DNA from: Microbacterium murale
GTDB taxonomy: Bacteria; Actinomycetota; Actinomycetes; Actinomycetales; Microbacteriaceae
Direction of reading: 5' to 3'
NCBI RefSeq assembly: GCF_030815955.1
Contig: NZ_JAUSXK010000001.1
Coordinates: 1,736,001 to 1,800,000, forward strand
DNA: 64,000 nucleotides
Positions 46,979 through 55,985 of this stretch are shown here, piece by piece. Position 1 is the stretch's first letter. Each line of letters begins with the position of its first letter. The notes beneath the pieces are model-generated. The model made no database searches, had not been told where the DNA came from, and saw only the letters and a program-made list of their open reading frames with translations. Made by a program: the position numbers and the translations under genes.

Positions 46979-47133
46979 TGTACGCAGCGATCTGGCGCAT
47001 TCTGCCGGGCCCATGGTGGCTGCGGCTGCTCATCCTGCTGGTGGTGGTCGCCGCGATCCTCTACGGGCTGTTCTTCTACGTGTTCCCCTGGGTGAGTCCG
47101 CTCATCACTCCCGGTGAGGTCGATCTGGCGTGA
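46978..47133 (+). CDS. 51-residue membrane protein between the sortase and amidotransferase genes
   Basis: MYAAIWRILPGPWWLRLLIL starts the protein; one long hydrophobic helix covers about 17-38, ending VSPLITPGEVDLA. Its start overlaps the sortase stop by one base and its stop overlaps the amidotransferase GTG (GTGA), so it is translated between the two. The tight overlaps on both sides argue that it is real. Similar short proteins occur at this place in other actinobacteria; the function is unknown. Confidence 0.8.
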   Translation: MYAAIWRILPGPWWLRLLILLVVVAAILYGLFFYVFPWVSPLITPGEVDLA

Positions 47134-47765
47134 GCGTACGGGTGCTGGTCGTCGACAATCACGACAGTTTCGTGCACACGCTCGTCGGGTATCTGCGAGA
47201 GCTCGGGTCGCGCGTCGAACTGATCGAAGCGGATGCTGCGGACGCCGCGGGCTTCGCCCGCCTCCTGCCCGCCTTCGACGCGGTGCTGCTCTCGCCGGGC
47301 CCCGGCCGGCCACGGGACGCCGGGGCGTCAGTCGACATCGTCGCGCTCGCCGCTGAGCGCCGCATGCCGCTGCTCGGGGTCTGTCTCGGGCATCAGGCGA
47401 TCGGCACCGCATTCGGCGCAGAAGTGTCCGAAGCGCCGGAACTCATGCACGGCATGGTTTCCGCAGTCGCCCACGATGGCTCTGCCCTGTTCGACGGCAT
47501 CCCCTCGCCCTTCGATGTCGGGCGGTATCACTCGCTCGCGATCGCCGAGACCGACCTTCCCACGGAGCTCGGCGTCACTGCGCGAACGGCATCCGGAACC
47601 GTGATGGCGATGACGCATCGTGAGCTGCCGATCCACGGAGTTCAGTTCCACCCGGAGAGCGTGCTCACCCCTCACGGCTACCGCCTGCTGGCCAACTGGC
47701 TGGCGCAGGTCGGTTATCCGGATGCCGTCGAAGTTTCATCCCGACTGCATCCGCTCGCACGCTAG
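47130..47765 (+). CDS. Class I glutamine amidotransferase (PabA/TrpG type)
   Basis: 211 residues. Catalytic triad: Cys85 in LLGVCLGHQAIG, His174 and Glu176 in GVQFHPESVLT. The LLSPGPGRPRDAG oxyanion/loop region and VDNHDSFVHTLVGYL N-terminus place it in the anthranilate/para-aminobenzoate synthase component II group. It supplies ammonia to a chorismate-using partner not in this window. In actinobacteria this gene sits beside pknB without its partner (Rv0013-like). Confidence 0.92.
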   Translation: MSVRVLVVDNHDSFVHTLVGYLRELGSRVELIEADAADAAGFARLLPAFDAVLLSPGPGRPRDAGASVDIVALAAERRMPLLGVCLGHQAIGTAFGAEVSEAPELMHGMVSAVAHDGSALFDGIPSPFDVGRYHSLAIAETDLPTELGVTARTASGTVMAMTHRELPIHGVQFHPESVLTPHGYRLLANWLAQVGYPDAVEVSSRLHPLAR

Positions 47766-47778
47766 CAGCGGGACCGGG

Positions 47779-49488
47779 TCACTTCGCGGGGGCGCTGCAG
47801 TACCGCAGCAGCACCTCGGAGTGCACGGGAACGTCGCCGGGGGCCACGGACATCGAGACGACGGTCGTCGGATCTGTGGCGGGGCAATCGGCCTGCTCGG
47901 TCGCGACCGCGGTGAGTCCGAGCTCCTCGAGCTTCGCGGTCGCCGCATCCACCGTCCAACCGGAGACGTCGGGCAGCGTGACCAGGCCGCTGGCGACGAC
48001 AAGGTTGACGACAGTCTTGGGCGCGACCTCAGCACCGGCCTCCACGCTCGCTTCGAGCACGGTGTCGGCGGCGCTGTCCGGATCATTGCGCTGAATCACA
48101 TTGCCGAGTGCGAGGCCGGCCTTGCTCAAGGCTTCCTTCGCCGCCGTCTGCGAGAGCCCGACGAGCGGAGGGGCCTCAACCGTCTCTGTACCTGAGGAGA
48201 CGTAGATCGTGACCCGCTGACCGGCCTCGACGGACTGGCCCGCCTCCGGGTCGGTACGGATGACGTTGTTCTCGGTGACGCTCGGGCTCGCCTCGTAGAC
48301 CAGCGTGGACTGGAGGTCGAGAGCCTCGAGGTCTTCCTGCGCGCGTTCGTACGACACATCGATCAGGTCGGGGACGGTGCGCGACGACGTGGGAATCTGC
48401 TCGCCGCGCGGCATCGTGAGCACCCACACCAGCACCGAGATGAGCAGCACCGCCAGCAGGGCGACGCCCGCCCAGATCCACACCACCGGCGGTCCGGACT
48501 GCGTGCGCGTCATCGTGGTGTCGCTGCTGAGCTGACGCAGCGAACGCGCGGTCTCCTGCGCCTGACGAGGGCTCGGGCCGTAGAGTTCGCTGGTGAGCGC
48601 ACCGAGCTGCTTCTTGCTCGGCGCCTTGCCCGCGACGGCGTCATCGAGTGCCGCGCGGAAGTGCGCGGCATCCGGATACCGCTGATAGGGATCCTTCGCG
48701 AGGGCGCGCAGCACGATCGGATCGAGAGCACCAGGGGATTGGTCGTTCACCTCGGTCGGAGCCAGCGGCGTCTCGCTCACGTGCTGGTAGGCGACCGCCA
48801 CAGGTGATTCGCCGCGGAACGGCTGTCGTCCGGTAAGCAGCTCATAGAGCACGATGCCGGTCGAGTAGAGGTCGGCGCGTGCATCGACAGGTTCGCCCTT
48901 GGCCTGTTCCGGCGAGAAGTATGCCGCAGTGCCGATGATCTGAGTGGTCTCGGCGACCGTCGAGGACGAGTCGGACACGGCGCGGGCGATGCCGAAGTCC
49001 ATGACCTTGACCTTGCCGGCGGCAGTGACCATGACGTTGCCCGGTTTGATGTCGCGGTGAACGACACCTGCGCGGTGCGAGTAGTCGAGTGCTTCGAGGA
49101 TGCCGTCGACATAGCGCACCGCGTCCTCGACGGGGACCGGACCCTCGGCGATGATCTCCTTCAACTGGCGACCTTGGACCAGCTCCATGACGATGTACGG
49201 CTCGCTGCCGGCGGATCCGGCGGGGACGCCGTGCGGTGCGGAAGTGGGATCGCCGGCGTCGAAGACGCGCACGATCGAGGGGTGCGACATGCGGGACGCC
49301 GCCTGCGCCTCCAGGCGGAAACGCGTGCGGAACGCCGTATCCCGCGCGAGATCAGGATCGAGGATCTTGATGGCGACCTCACGTCCGAGCGTGATGTCGT
49401 AGCCACGATAGACCTTCGCCATGCCGCCCCGGCCGATGAGTTCGTCCACGCGGTATCGCTCAGCGATGATGCGCGGCTCTGCGGACAC
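47779..49488 (-). CDS. pknB: Serine/threonine protein kinase PknB with three PASTA domains
   Basis: 569 residues from GTG 49488, with GGGGGAG six bases upstream; an ATG at 49518 adds ten residues but has poor spacing. Kinase motifs: GRGGMAKVY (19-27), Lys41, HRDIKPGNVM, DFGIA and GTAAYFSPEQA. A membrane helix lies at about 338-358, then three PASTA repeats (VPDLIDVSYERAQEDL, APPLVGLSQTAAKEAL, LPDVSGWTVDAATAKL). PASTA domains bind peptidoglycan fragments; the kinase controls growth and division. Mycobacterial PknB has four PASTA repeats. Confidence 0.96.
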   Translation of the reverse strand: MSAEPRIIAERYRVDELIGRGGMAKVYRGYDITLGREVAIKILDPDLARDTAFRTRFRLEAQAASRMSHPSIVRVFDAGDPTSAPHGVPAGSAGSEPYIVMELVQGRQLKEIIAEGPVPVEDAVRYVDGILEALDYSHRAGVVHRDIKPGNVMVTAAGKVKVMDFGIARAVSDSSSTVAETTQIIGTAAYFSPEQAKGEPVDARADLYSTGIVLYELLTGRQPFRGESPVAVAYQHVSETPLAPTEVNDQSPGALDPIVLRALAKDPYQRYPDAAHFRAALDDAVAGKAPSKKQLGALTSELYGPSPRQAQETARSLRQLSSDTTMTRTQSGPPVVWIWAGVALLAVLLISVLVWVLTMPRGEQIPTSSRTVPDLIDVSYERAQEDLEALDLQSTLVYEASPSVTENNVIRTDPEAGQSVEAGQRVTIYVSSGTETVEAPPLVGLSQTAAKEALSKAGLALGNVIQRNDPDSAADTVLEASVEAGAEVAPKTVVNLVVASGLVTLPDVSGWTVDAATAKLEELGLTAVATEQADCPATDPTTVVSMSVAPGDVPVHSEVLLRYCSAPAK

Positions 49489-49558
49489 TGGTGACTCCCC
49501 CTGGTGCGACAATGGCATGGACTTCCTAAGGTTACCCTCAGCTCCCCTGAGATAACTC

Positions 49559-51301
49559 TCAGCCTTCGGGGAGTTCGCCCCCGTCGCCGGGAAGGATCGA
49601 GGCCGGCTGGATCGTCACGGACAGCGGCGGAGACGACGGGGTGACACGTTCGTCGCCACTGGCACATGTCGCCGTGTACGTCGCGATCAGCTGCTGGCCT
49701 TCCGCGTTCGCCACCTTGACCTCGGCGCTGCGCTGCGTCGGCGGGAAGTTGGGCCCCCCGGAGACGGGGGTGCCGTTGGTGAGCTGCACGGTGTAGCGGG
49801 TGAGGTTGGATCCGCTCGGGCAGACGAAGTCAGCGCCCCACGAGATCGTCACGGTCCCGTCGGCGACGGGATCACCGGTGATCGCGGGCGCATCCGTCGG
49901 CGCAGGAAGCGCAGCACGGTCGCCGTAGGTGGTCAGCGTCATCGTCTGATCGACCGCCACGTTCCCGAGCGGCTCGACCTTGTAGACCTTGCCGACCTGG
50001 TCATCGGACGGTGCGGCATCGCCCGTGACGCAGCTGATGTCCGAGAAACCGTTGTCCTTCAGCGTCGTCGTCGCGGCGGCGCAGTCGAGGCCCACCAGGT
50101 TGAGCGACGCCACGTCCACGCGATCGGGCTCTGGAGGGGGCGTCGGCGCGGGCGTGGTGGGCTTGGGCGTCGGAGACGGTGGCGCGGATGTGGTGGTGCT
50201 CTCGACGGGGTCCGGATCGCCCTGGTTCATCAGCGCGAACACCGTTCCTGCGAGCACGATAGCGATGAGCACGATCAGCGCGATCAGCGGCCAGGTCCAT
50301 GGGCTGCGCTTCTTCTTCTTGCCCTCTGCGTCTGTGCCGGCACCGTCGGCGGGCAGCTGCGCAGTGGTCGGGAGGATGCGTGTCGTGCCGTCGTCGCCGC
50401 TGGCGGTGAGGATGCGGGTGGCGTCATCGCCAGCGACACCGCCGGTGGCGATGGCCGGTACGGCGATCGCTGCGGAGTTCAGGTCGCCGCGGCGCAGCGC
50501 CTGTGCAGCGCGTGCGACAGTGGCTGACGAAGAAGGCCGGTCGGACGGCTTCTTCGCGATCATCGCCATCACGAGGTTCTGCACCGGGATCGGCACGGTC
50601 GGCGGCAGCGGCGGCGGCTGCTCGTTGATCTGCGCCATCGCGATCGCCACCTGCGATTCGCCCGTGAACGGGCGCTTGCCCGCCAGCGACTCGTACGCCA
50701 CGATTCCGAGCGAGTACGTGTCGGTCGCGGGCGAGGCCGGGTGCCCCGAGGCCTGTTCCGGCGAGAGGTACTGCACGGTGCCCATGACCTGACCCGTTGC
50801 GGTCAGCGGCACCTGGTCGGCGATGCGTGCGATGCCGAAGTCAGTGATCTTGACCCGGCCGTCCGGAGTGATCAGCAGGTTTCCGGGCTTGATGTCGCGG
50901 TGCACGAGACCCGCGGCATGCGCGGCCTGCAGCGCCGATGCCGTCTGTGCGACGATGTCGAGCGTCTTGTCGGCGCTCAGCGCCCCATCCCGCTCGAGGA
51001 GCGTGGAGAGTGCTTCACCGGGGACGAGTTCCATGACGAGGAAGGCACTGCCGTTCTCCTCGCCGTAGTCGAAGACGCTGGCGATGCCCTCATGGTTGAC
51101 GAGTGCGGCGTGACGGGCCTCGGCGCGGAAGCGCTCGAGGAATCCCGGATCCCCCATGTACTCGTCCTTGAGGATCTTGATGGCGACGGTCCGTCCGATG
51201 ACGTGGTCCGTCGCTTCCCAGACCTCGCCCATGCCACCGATCGCAATACGCGACTGGAGCTCGTATCGACCACCGAACGACACACCCTGCGTCGGCCTCA
51301 T
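49559..51301 (-). CDS. pknA: Serine/threonine protein kinase PknA-like, with extracellular beta domain
   Basis: 580 residues. Kinase motifs: IGGMGEVWEA, Lys42, HRDIKPGNLL near 139, DFGIA and GTVQYLSPEQA. A membrane helix follows a KKKKR stop-transfer motif (about 335-360). The outer part has a Pro/Thr linker, a PASTA-like unit (VASLNLVGLDCAAATTTLKD) and a fibronectin-like beta-sandwich. Mycobacterial PknA lacks such an ectodomain. The start overlaps the pbpA stop (ATGA), so it is co-translated with pbpA. Confidence 0.94.
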   Translation of the reverse strand: MRPTQGVSFGGRYELQSRIAIGGMGEVWEATDHVIGRTVAIKILKDEYMGDPGFLERFRAEARHAALVNHEGIASVFDYGEENGSAFLVMELVPGEALSTLLERDGALSADKTLDIVAQTASALQAAHAAGLVHRDIKPGNLLITPDGRVKITDFGIARIADQVPLTATGQVMGTVQYLSPEQASGHPASPATDTYSLGIVAYESLAGKRPFTGESQVAIAMAQINEQPPPLPPTVPIPVQNLVMAMIAKKPSDRPSSSATVARAAQALRRGDLNSAAIAVPAIATGGVAGDDATRILTASGDDGTTRILPTTAQLPADGAGTDAEGKKKKRSPWTWPLIALIVLIAIVLAGTVFALMNQGDPDPVESTTTSAPPSPTPKPTTPAPTPPPEPDRVDVASLNLVGLDCAAATTTLKDNGFSDISCVTGDAAPSDDQVGKVYKVEPLGNVAVDQTMTLTTYGDRAALPAPTDAPAITGDPVADGTVTISWGADFVCPSGSNLTRYTVQLTNGTPVSGGPNFPPTQRSAEVKVANAEGQQLIATYTATCASGDERVTPSSPPLSVTIQPASILPGDGGELPEG

Positions 51302-52755
51302 CCGTTAAGCACCGCCTCAATGACCTTCTTCGCGATCGGGGCGGCGAGCGTGTCACCGGATCCCGACTGTCCCATTCCGCCGCCGTCTTCGACGACGACC
51401 GCCACAGCTACCTGTGGATTGTCCGCCGGTGCGAAACCGGTGAACCACAACGTGTACGGCTCGTCGCCATCGTTCTCGGCGGTCCCCGTCTTACCGGCTA
51501 CGTCGATGCCGTCTATTCTTGCACCCGTCGCCGCGCCGTCTGCGACGCTCGCCGTCATGGCGTCGCTCACCGCGTTCGCGACATCAGCCTCGGTCGCGCG
51601 ACCGAACTCGCTGTTCTCGTACTGGCGGACCACCGAGAGGTCGTTTCCGATCACGGCATCCACGAGCCGAGGATTCATCACGATGCCGTCGTTGGCGAGC
51701 CCTGCGGAGACCATGGCCATCTGCAGCGGCGTTGCGGTCACCTGACCCTGACCGAATCCGGTGAGTGCCGTCTGCGCGTCGTCGAGTCCGCGCGGGTAGC
51801 GGGAAGGCGTCGACTCCAGCGGTGTGGAGAAGCTCTGATTGAATCCGAACTTCTCCGCCATCTCGAGGATCTTCGCATCGCCGAGCTCTACCGCGAGCTC
51901 GGCCATCGGGATGTTGCAGCTGAGACGTATGGCGTCCGCGATCGTGACGGTCGCACCGGAGCCGCACGTGCCACCCGTGGCGTTCGAGACCTGGGAGGAG
52001 GAACCCGGAAGCGTGTAGCGGGCGGGGTTCGGAAGCTCCGACTCCGGCGTCCACTCGCCTGTCGCATAGGCTGCCGCAGCGACGACGATCTTGAACGTCG
52101 AGCCAGGGGGGTTCAGGTTGCCCGCGATCGCGCGGTTCTGCAACGGGTTCGGTTTCAGCGCGTCGAGCGCGTCGTACGCGGCCTCAGCCTGTGAGGCGCT
52201 GTGGACGGCGATCGCGTTGGCGTCGTACCCGGGAGTCGACACCATTGCGAGGATCCGTCCCGTCGACGGCTCGATCGCCACCACGGCGCCCTGCAGGTCG
52301 CCGAGCGCCTCGTATGCGGCCCGCTGGGCCTCGGCATCCAAGGTCAGTTCGACACTGAACCCGGTCTGCGCCTGGCCCGAGACGATCCGCTCGATCTCCG
52401 CGAGGAACGCACTGGCACCGGTGCCGGAGAGATCGGCGTTCAACGCGTTCTCGATGCCGGTCGACGACTGCAGTGCAGGGTTGAAGAATCCGGTGACGCT
52501 CGACCACATCGGTGAGTCGGCGTACACGCGCTGGTACTGGAACTCGTCTTCACTGGCTACGGAGTGCGCGATCTGCACGCCGTCGGCGATGATCGAGCCT
52601 CGTTGGATCCCGTAGCTGTCGAGCAGAGAGCGCGTGTTGCGCTCGGCCTGCCCGAGCTCGTCGGCCGCGACGACCTGGATCCAGCTGGTCGCAGCGAACA
52701 GCGACAGGAACATGAACAGCATCACGATGGTGAGCCTGCGGAGCTCTTTGGTCAT
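51298..52755 (-). CDS. pbpA: Penicillin-binding protein PbpA (class B transpeptidase)
   Basis: 485 residues. One N-terminal anchor (about 7-28), then the transpeptidase domain with SxxK at Ser219-Thr-Phe-Lys222 (PPGSTFKIVV), SCN at 279-281 and KTG at 422-424 (DVAGKTGTAEN). This FtsI-like enzyme cross-links peptidoglycan with RodA as partner. It overlaps rodA upstream and pknA downstream by four bases each, showing tight operon packing. Confidence 0.96.
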   Translation of the reverse strand: MTKELRRLTIVMLFMFLSLFAATSWIQVVAADELGQAERNTRSLLDSYGIQRGSIIADGVQIAHSVASEDEFQYQRVYADSPMWSSVTGFFNPALQSSTGIENALNADLSGTGASAFLAEIERIVSGQAQTGFSVELTLDAEAQRAAYEALGDLQGAVVAIEPSTGRILAMVSTPGYDANAIAVHSASQAEAAYDALDALKPNPLQNRAIAGNLNPPGSTFKIVVAAAAYATGEWTPESELPNPARYTLPGSSSQVSNATGGTCGSGATVTIADAIRLSCNIPMAELAVELGDAKILEMAEKFGFNQSFSTPLESTPSRYPRGLDDAQTALTGFGQGQVTATPLQMAMVSAGLANDGIVMNPRLVDAVIGNDLSVVRQYENSEFGRATEADVANAVSDAMTASVADGAATGARIDGIDVAGKTGTAENDGDEPYTLWFTGFAPADNPQVAVAVVVEDGGGMGQSGSGDTLAAPIAKKVIEAVLNG

Positions 52756-54140
52756 CCGATCACCACCCTGGGCTGACGGCGCACGCCGTCTGAGATGCGC
52801 AGCAGCAGCGCCACGATGAGCCAGTTGGCGACCAGCGACGATCCGCCGGCGGCCAGGAACGGGGTGGTGAGACCGGTCAGGGGGATGACGCGCGTCACAC
52901 CGCCGACCATGATGAACACCTGAAGCGCGATGGTGAACGACAGGCCGGTCGCGAGCAGCTTGCCGAAGTCATCCTGCCCGGCGATGCCGATGCGCACGCC
53001 GCGGCTGACGAACACCATGTACAGCGCGAGGATCGCGAACAGGCCGATGAGACCGAGTTCCTCACCGAGGCTGGGGATGATGTAGTCGCTGTGCGCGAGC
53101 GGGGTCACAGTCGGGCGCCCTTGCCCGAGACCGGTGCCGATCAGGCCACCGTGCGCGAGGCCGAAGATGCCCTGCACGAGCTGGTAGCTCCCGCCCTGCG
53201 CCGCGATGACATCGGGGTTGAACGCATCGAGCCAGTTGGTGAAGCGCCCCTGCACGTAGCTGAGGATCTGCGTGGCGACGGCGACTCCAGCTGCGACCAT
53301 CGCCAGGCCGATGAGCACCCAGCTGGTCTTGCCGGTGGCGACGTAGAGCATGGCGATGAACATGCCGAAGATGAGCATGCCGGTGCCGAGGTCGCGCTGC
53401 ACGACGATGATGCCGAGAGAGATCAGCCACACGACGATCACCGGGCCCAGTTCACGCATTCGCGGCCACGTGATGCCGAGGAAGACCTTCCCGACCGAGG
53501 TGAGGCTCTCGCGGGTGCGGACGAGGTAGCCCGCGAAGAAGATCGCCAGGCAGATCTTGGCCAGTTCGCCCGGCTGGAACGCGAAGATTCCGCCCAGGGT
53601 GACCCACACGTCGGCATTCGACCCGGAGGCTCCGAGCCCGGGGACGAACGGCAGAAGCAGCAGCACGATTCCGGCGAGCCCGAACAGGTACGTGTACCGG
53701 AACAGCACGCGGTAGTTGTGCAGAAGGATGACGATCGCGATGGCGCCGGCGAGTGAGATGCCCGTCCAGGCGAGCTGCTTGGTCGAGTACGCCGCCCAAC
53801 CGGTGTTGTGCAGCGCGATGTCGATCCGATAGATCATCGCGATGCCGAGGCCGGTCAGCAGGGTCGCGATGGGCAGCACGAACGGGTCGGCATCGGATGC
53901 CACGATCCGCAGCACGAAGTGCAGGGCGAAGGCGAGCACCGCGAGCCCGCCGCCGATGAACAGAATGAAAGGGTCGATCAGGCCGAGTGCGCCGAGCTGC
54001 ACCAGGCACAGGGCTGCGCCACTGATCGCACAGGCGAACAGCAGCAGCCAGAACTCACGGTTGCGCTGCGTCTGCGGCAATCGCATCCGCTTGAGGGCTT
54101 TGATGACCGCGGTGTCGGCGGCGACGTCAGTGCTCATCAT
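52752..54140 (-). CDS. rodA: SEDS-family peptidoglycan glycosyltransferase (RodA/FtsW)
   Basis: 462 residues, about ten to twelve membrane helices. SEDS motifs: FQPGELAKICLAIFFAGYL, VVQRDLGTGMLIFGMF, the long extracellular loop with RFTNWLDAF and QLVQGIFGLAHGGLIGTGLGQGRP (shown in part), and PSLGEELGLIGLFAILALY. The catalytic Asp is in the RDLG-type loop. It polymerises lipid II with PbpA. Placed as in the M. tuberculosis pknB locus; the rodA name follows that synteny. Confidence 0.95.
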   Translation of the reverse strand: MMSTDVAADTAVIKALKRMRLPQTQRNREFWLLLFACAISGAALCLVQLGALGLIDPFILFIGGGLAVLAFALHFVLRIVASDADPFVLPIATLLTGLGIAMIYRIDIALHNTGWAAYSTKQLAWTGISLAGAIAIVILLHNYRVLFRYTYLFGLAGIVLLLLPFVPGLGASGSNADVWVTLGGIFAFQPGELAKICLAIFFAGYLVRTRESLTSVGKVFLGITWPRMRELGPVIVVWLISLGIIVVQRDLGTGMLIFGMFIAMLYVATGKTSWVLIGLAMVAAGVAVATQILSYVQGRFTNWLDAFNPDVIAAQGGSYQLVQGIFGLAHGGLIGTGLGQGRPTVTPLAHSDYIIPSLGEELGLIGLFAILALYMVFVSRGVRIGIAGQDDFGKLLATGLSFTIALQVFIMVGGVTRVIPLTGLTTPFLAAGGSSLVANWLIVALLLRISDGVRRQPRVVIG

Positions 54141-55462
54141 CCGGCACCTCCTCCGCCCGTTCCCGTGGGAGCGGGCGTCGGAGTGGGAAGCGGCGTGGGC
54201 GGCGGAGTCGGCGAGGGTGTCTCACCCGTGACAGCCTCTGAGCCGGCACGCAGGCGGTCCACGATCGCCATGGCATCGGACAGCGAACGGGCGTTTATCG
54301 TCCGCTCCACAGAGGCGCGCTGGTACGGCGGCAGATCGGCCAGCAGGATGCCGGTGTCGTCGATCTCGGTCGACAGCGAGATAGGTCCGATGCTCTGCTG
54401 CACGCCCTGGAAGATCACGACGCTGTCGTCATCCGCGCCGATGAAATAGCGCGTCTGCGTCCAGCTGTACGCCAGCATTCCCGCGCCGGTGAGGGCGAGC
54501 AGAACGACGATCAGTGCGGAGATCCAGCCGATCCGGCGACGCTTCGCGCGGCGGCGATCCTCCTCGATGAGCTCTTCGAGGTAGTCGGCCGCGGGTTCGA
54601 AGTGCGACGGTTCGTTCGCCGCCTGGCGAACCGGGTGCAGCCAGCTCGTGCGTCCTGCGCGGGCGGCCGGGATCAGCACACCCGACGGGTTGGATGCTGC
54701 GCCGACGATCGTCGCCGTCCCCGAGGAGACCGGGTGCACGCCGCCGACCTCGACGAGCACGACGGTGACGTTGTCAGGGGCGCCCCCGTCGAGTGCCTGC
54801 TTGAGCAGGTTGTCGGCGGTGCGTCCTGGCGGAAGGCCGAGCCGCATCGCCTTGAGGATGTGCAGTTCGTCGACGACACCGGAAAGTCCGTCGGAGCAGA
54901 GCAACCAGCGATCCCCCGGCAACGTGGGCATGACGAACATGTCCAACTCGGGGTCGTGGTCCATGTCGCTGAGCACACGCATCAGCACCGAACGGCGCGG
55001 GTGGTAGCGCGCCTCCTCCGGCGTGATGCGGCCGGAGTCGACCAGCCGCTGCACGAACGTGTGGTCGGCCGTGATCTGCGTCAGTTCATCGTCGCGGTAG
55101 AGGTAGATGCGCGAGTCGCCGATGTGGCCGATGACGGCGTGATCGTCGACCATGATGATCGCGCTGACCGTTGTGCCGAGTCCGGCGAGCTCCGGGCGCT
55201 CCTTGGCGGCGCGGATGAGGTCGCCGGCGGCAGTGGTGACTGCTGCCTGCAAAGAGGCCTGCGCCTCGTCGACGTCGGGGAAGGACTGGTCGAGCCGCTC
55301 GAGCCGCTGGACGGCGATGCTGGACGCGACATCGCCGCCGGCGTGTCCGCCCATGCCGTCGGCGACGGCGAACAGGTTCGCGCCGGAGTAACCGGAGTCC
55401 TGGTTGTTGGAGCGCACCTTCCCGGTATGGGAGATCGCCGCGCTCGACCCTTCGAAGACCAT
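54137..55462 (-). CDS. pstP: PP2C-type serine/threonine phosphatase PstP
   Basis: 441 residues from the ATG at 55462; upstream codons overlap fhaB and are not used. Metal-binding motifs: SNNQDSGYSG, FAVADGMGGHAGGDVAS, IGHIGDSRIYLYR, LLCSDGLSGVV and GAPDNVTVVLVE. A membrane helix lies at about 315-335, followed by a short outer domain ending in a Pro/Thr/Gly tail. It reverses PknA/PknB phosphorylation. It overlaps rodA by four bases. No clear ribosome site precedes the start, so coupling to fhaB is likely. Confidence 0.95.
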   Translation of the reverse strand: MVFEGSSAAISHTGKVRSNNQDSGYSGANLFAVADGMGGHAGGDVASSIAVQRLERLDQSFPDVDEAQASLQAAVTTAAGDLIRAAKERPELAGLGTTVSAIIMVDDHAVIGHIGDSRIYLYRDDELTQITADHTFVQRLVDSGRITPEEARYHPRRSVLMRVLSDMDHDPELDMFVMPTLPGDRWLLCSDGLSGVVDELHILKAMRLGLPPGRTADNLLKQALDGGAPDNVTVVLVEVGGVHPVSSGTATIVGAASNPSGVLIPAARAGRTSWLHPVRQAANEPSHFEPAADYLEELIEEDRRRAKRRRIGWISALIVVLLALTGAGMLAYSWTQTRYFIGADDDSVVIFQGVQQSIGPISLSTEIDDTGILLADLPPYQRASVERTINARSLSDAMAIVDRLRAGSEAVTGETPSPTPPPTPLPTPTPAPTGTGGGGAG

Positions 55463-55469
55463 GCCGACG

Positions 55470-55985
55470 TCAGGCTCGCAGCTCGAAGGTCGTGGCGCCG
55501 ACCTTGACGGCGTCGCCGATGTTGATCGGGACCGGTGCTCCCGAGATGCGCTTTCCGCCGACGAAGGTGCCGTTGGTGGAATCGAGATCCTGGACGGCCC
55601 AGGAATCGCCGCGCAGAAGGAGGCGCGCGTGGTGGCTGGAGGTGTAGTCATCGCGGATGACGAGGCCGGACTCGCTCGAGCGGCCGATCGTCATCGGCTC
55701 GGTGCCGAGCGGAAGTTCGAGCCCGGCCTTAGGTCCGGAGGTGATGACGAGTTTGGAGACGCTGTTCACTCGTGCAGCGCCACCGGCGCGCGGTGACGGG
55801 GCGGCTCTCGGCGCGGCGGCCGGAGCGGCAGCCGCAGCCGGAGCACCGCCGGCGGCCTCCGCGGGGAGCTTGCGCACCTTCACCCCGAACAGATCGGCGC
55901 GCAGTGAATACACGACGCCGAACACGAAGAACCACAGCAGCACGAGGAAGCCGATGCGCAGCAGCAGGAGGACGAGTTCGCTCAT
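55470..55985 (-). CDS. fhaB: FHA-domain protein FhaB (FipA-type, membrane-anchored)
   Basis: 171 residues. An N-terminal membrane helix (about 5-27) precedes an Ala/Pro-rich linker (AAAAPAAAPRAAPSPRAGG). The C-terminal FHA domain has TIGRSSESGLVIRDDYTSSHHARL and DSTNGTFVGGKRI, the phosphothreonine-binding loops. It links PknA/B signalling to peptidoglycan synthesis. It lies between fhaA (four-base overlap) and pstP. Confidence 0.94.
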   Translation of the reverse strand: MSELVLLLLRIGFLVLLWFFVFGVVYSLRADLFGVKVRKLPAEAAGGAPAAAAAPAAAPRAAPSPRAGGAARVNSVSKLVITSGPKAGLELPLGTEPMTIGRSSESGLVIRDDYTSSHHARLLLRGDSWAVQDLDSTNGTFVGGKRISGAPVPINIGDAVKVGATTFELRA

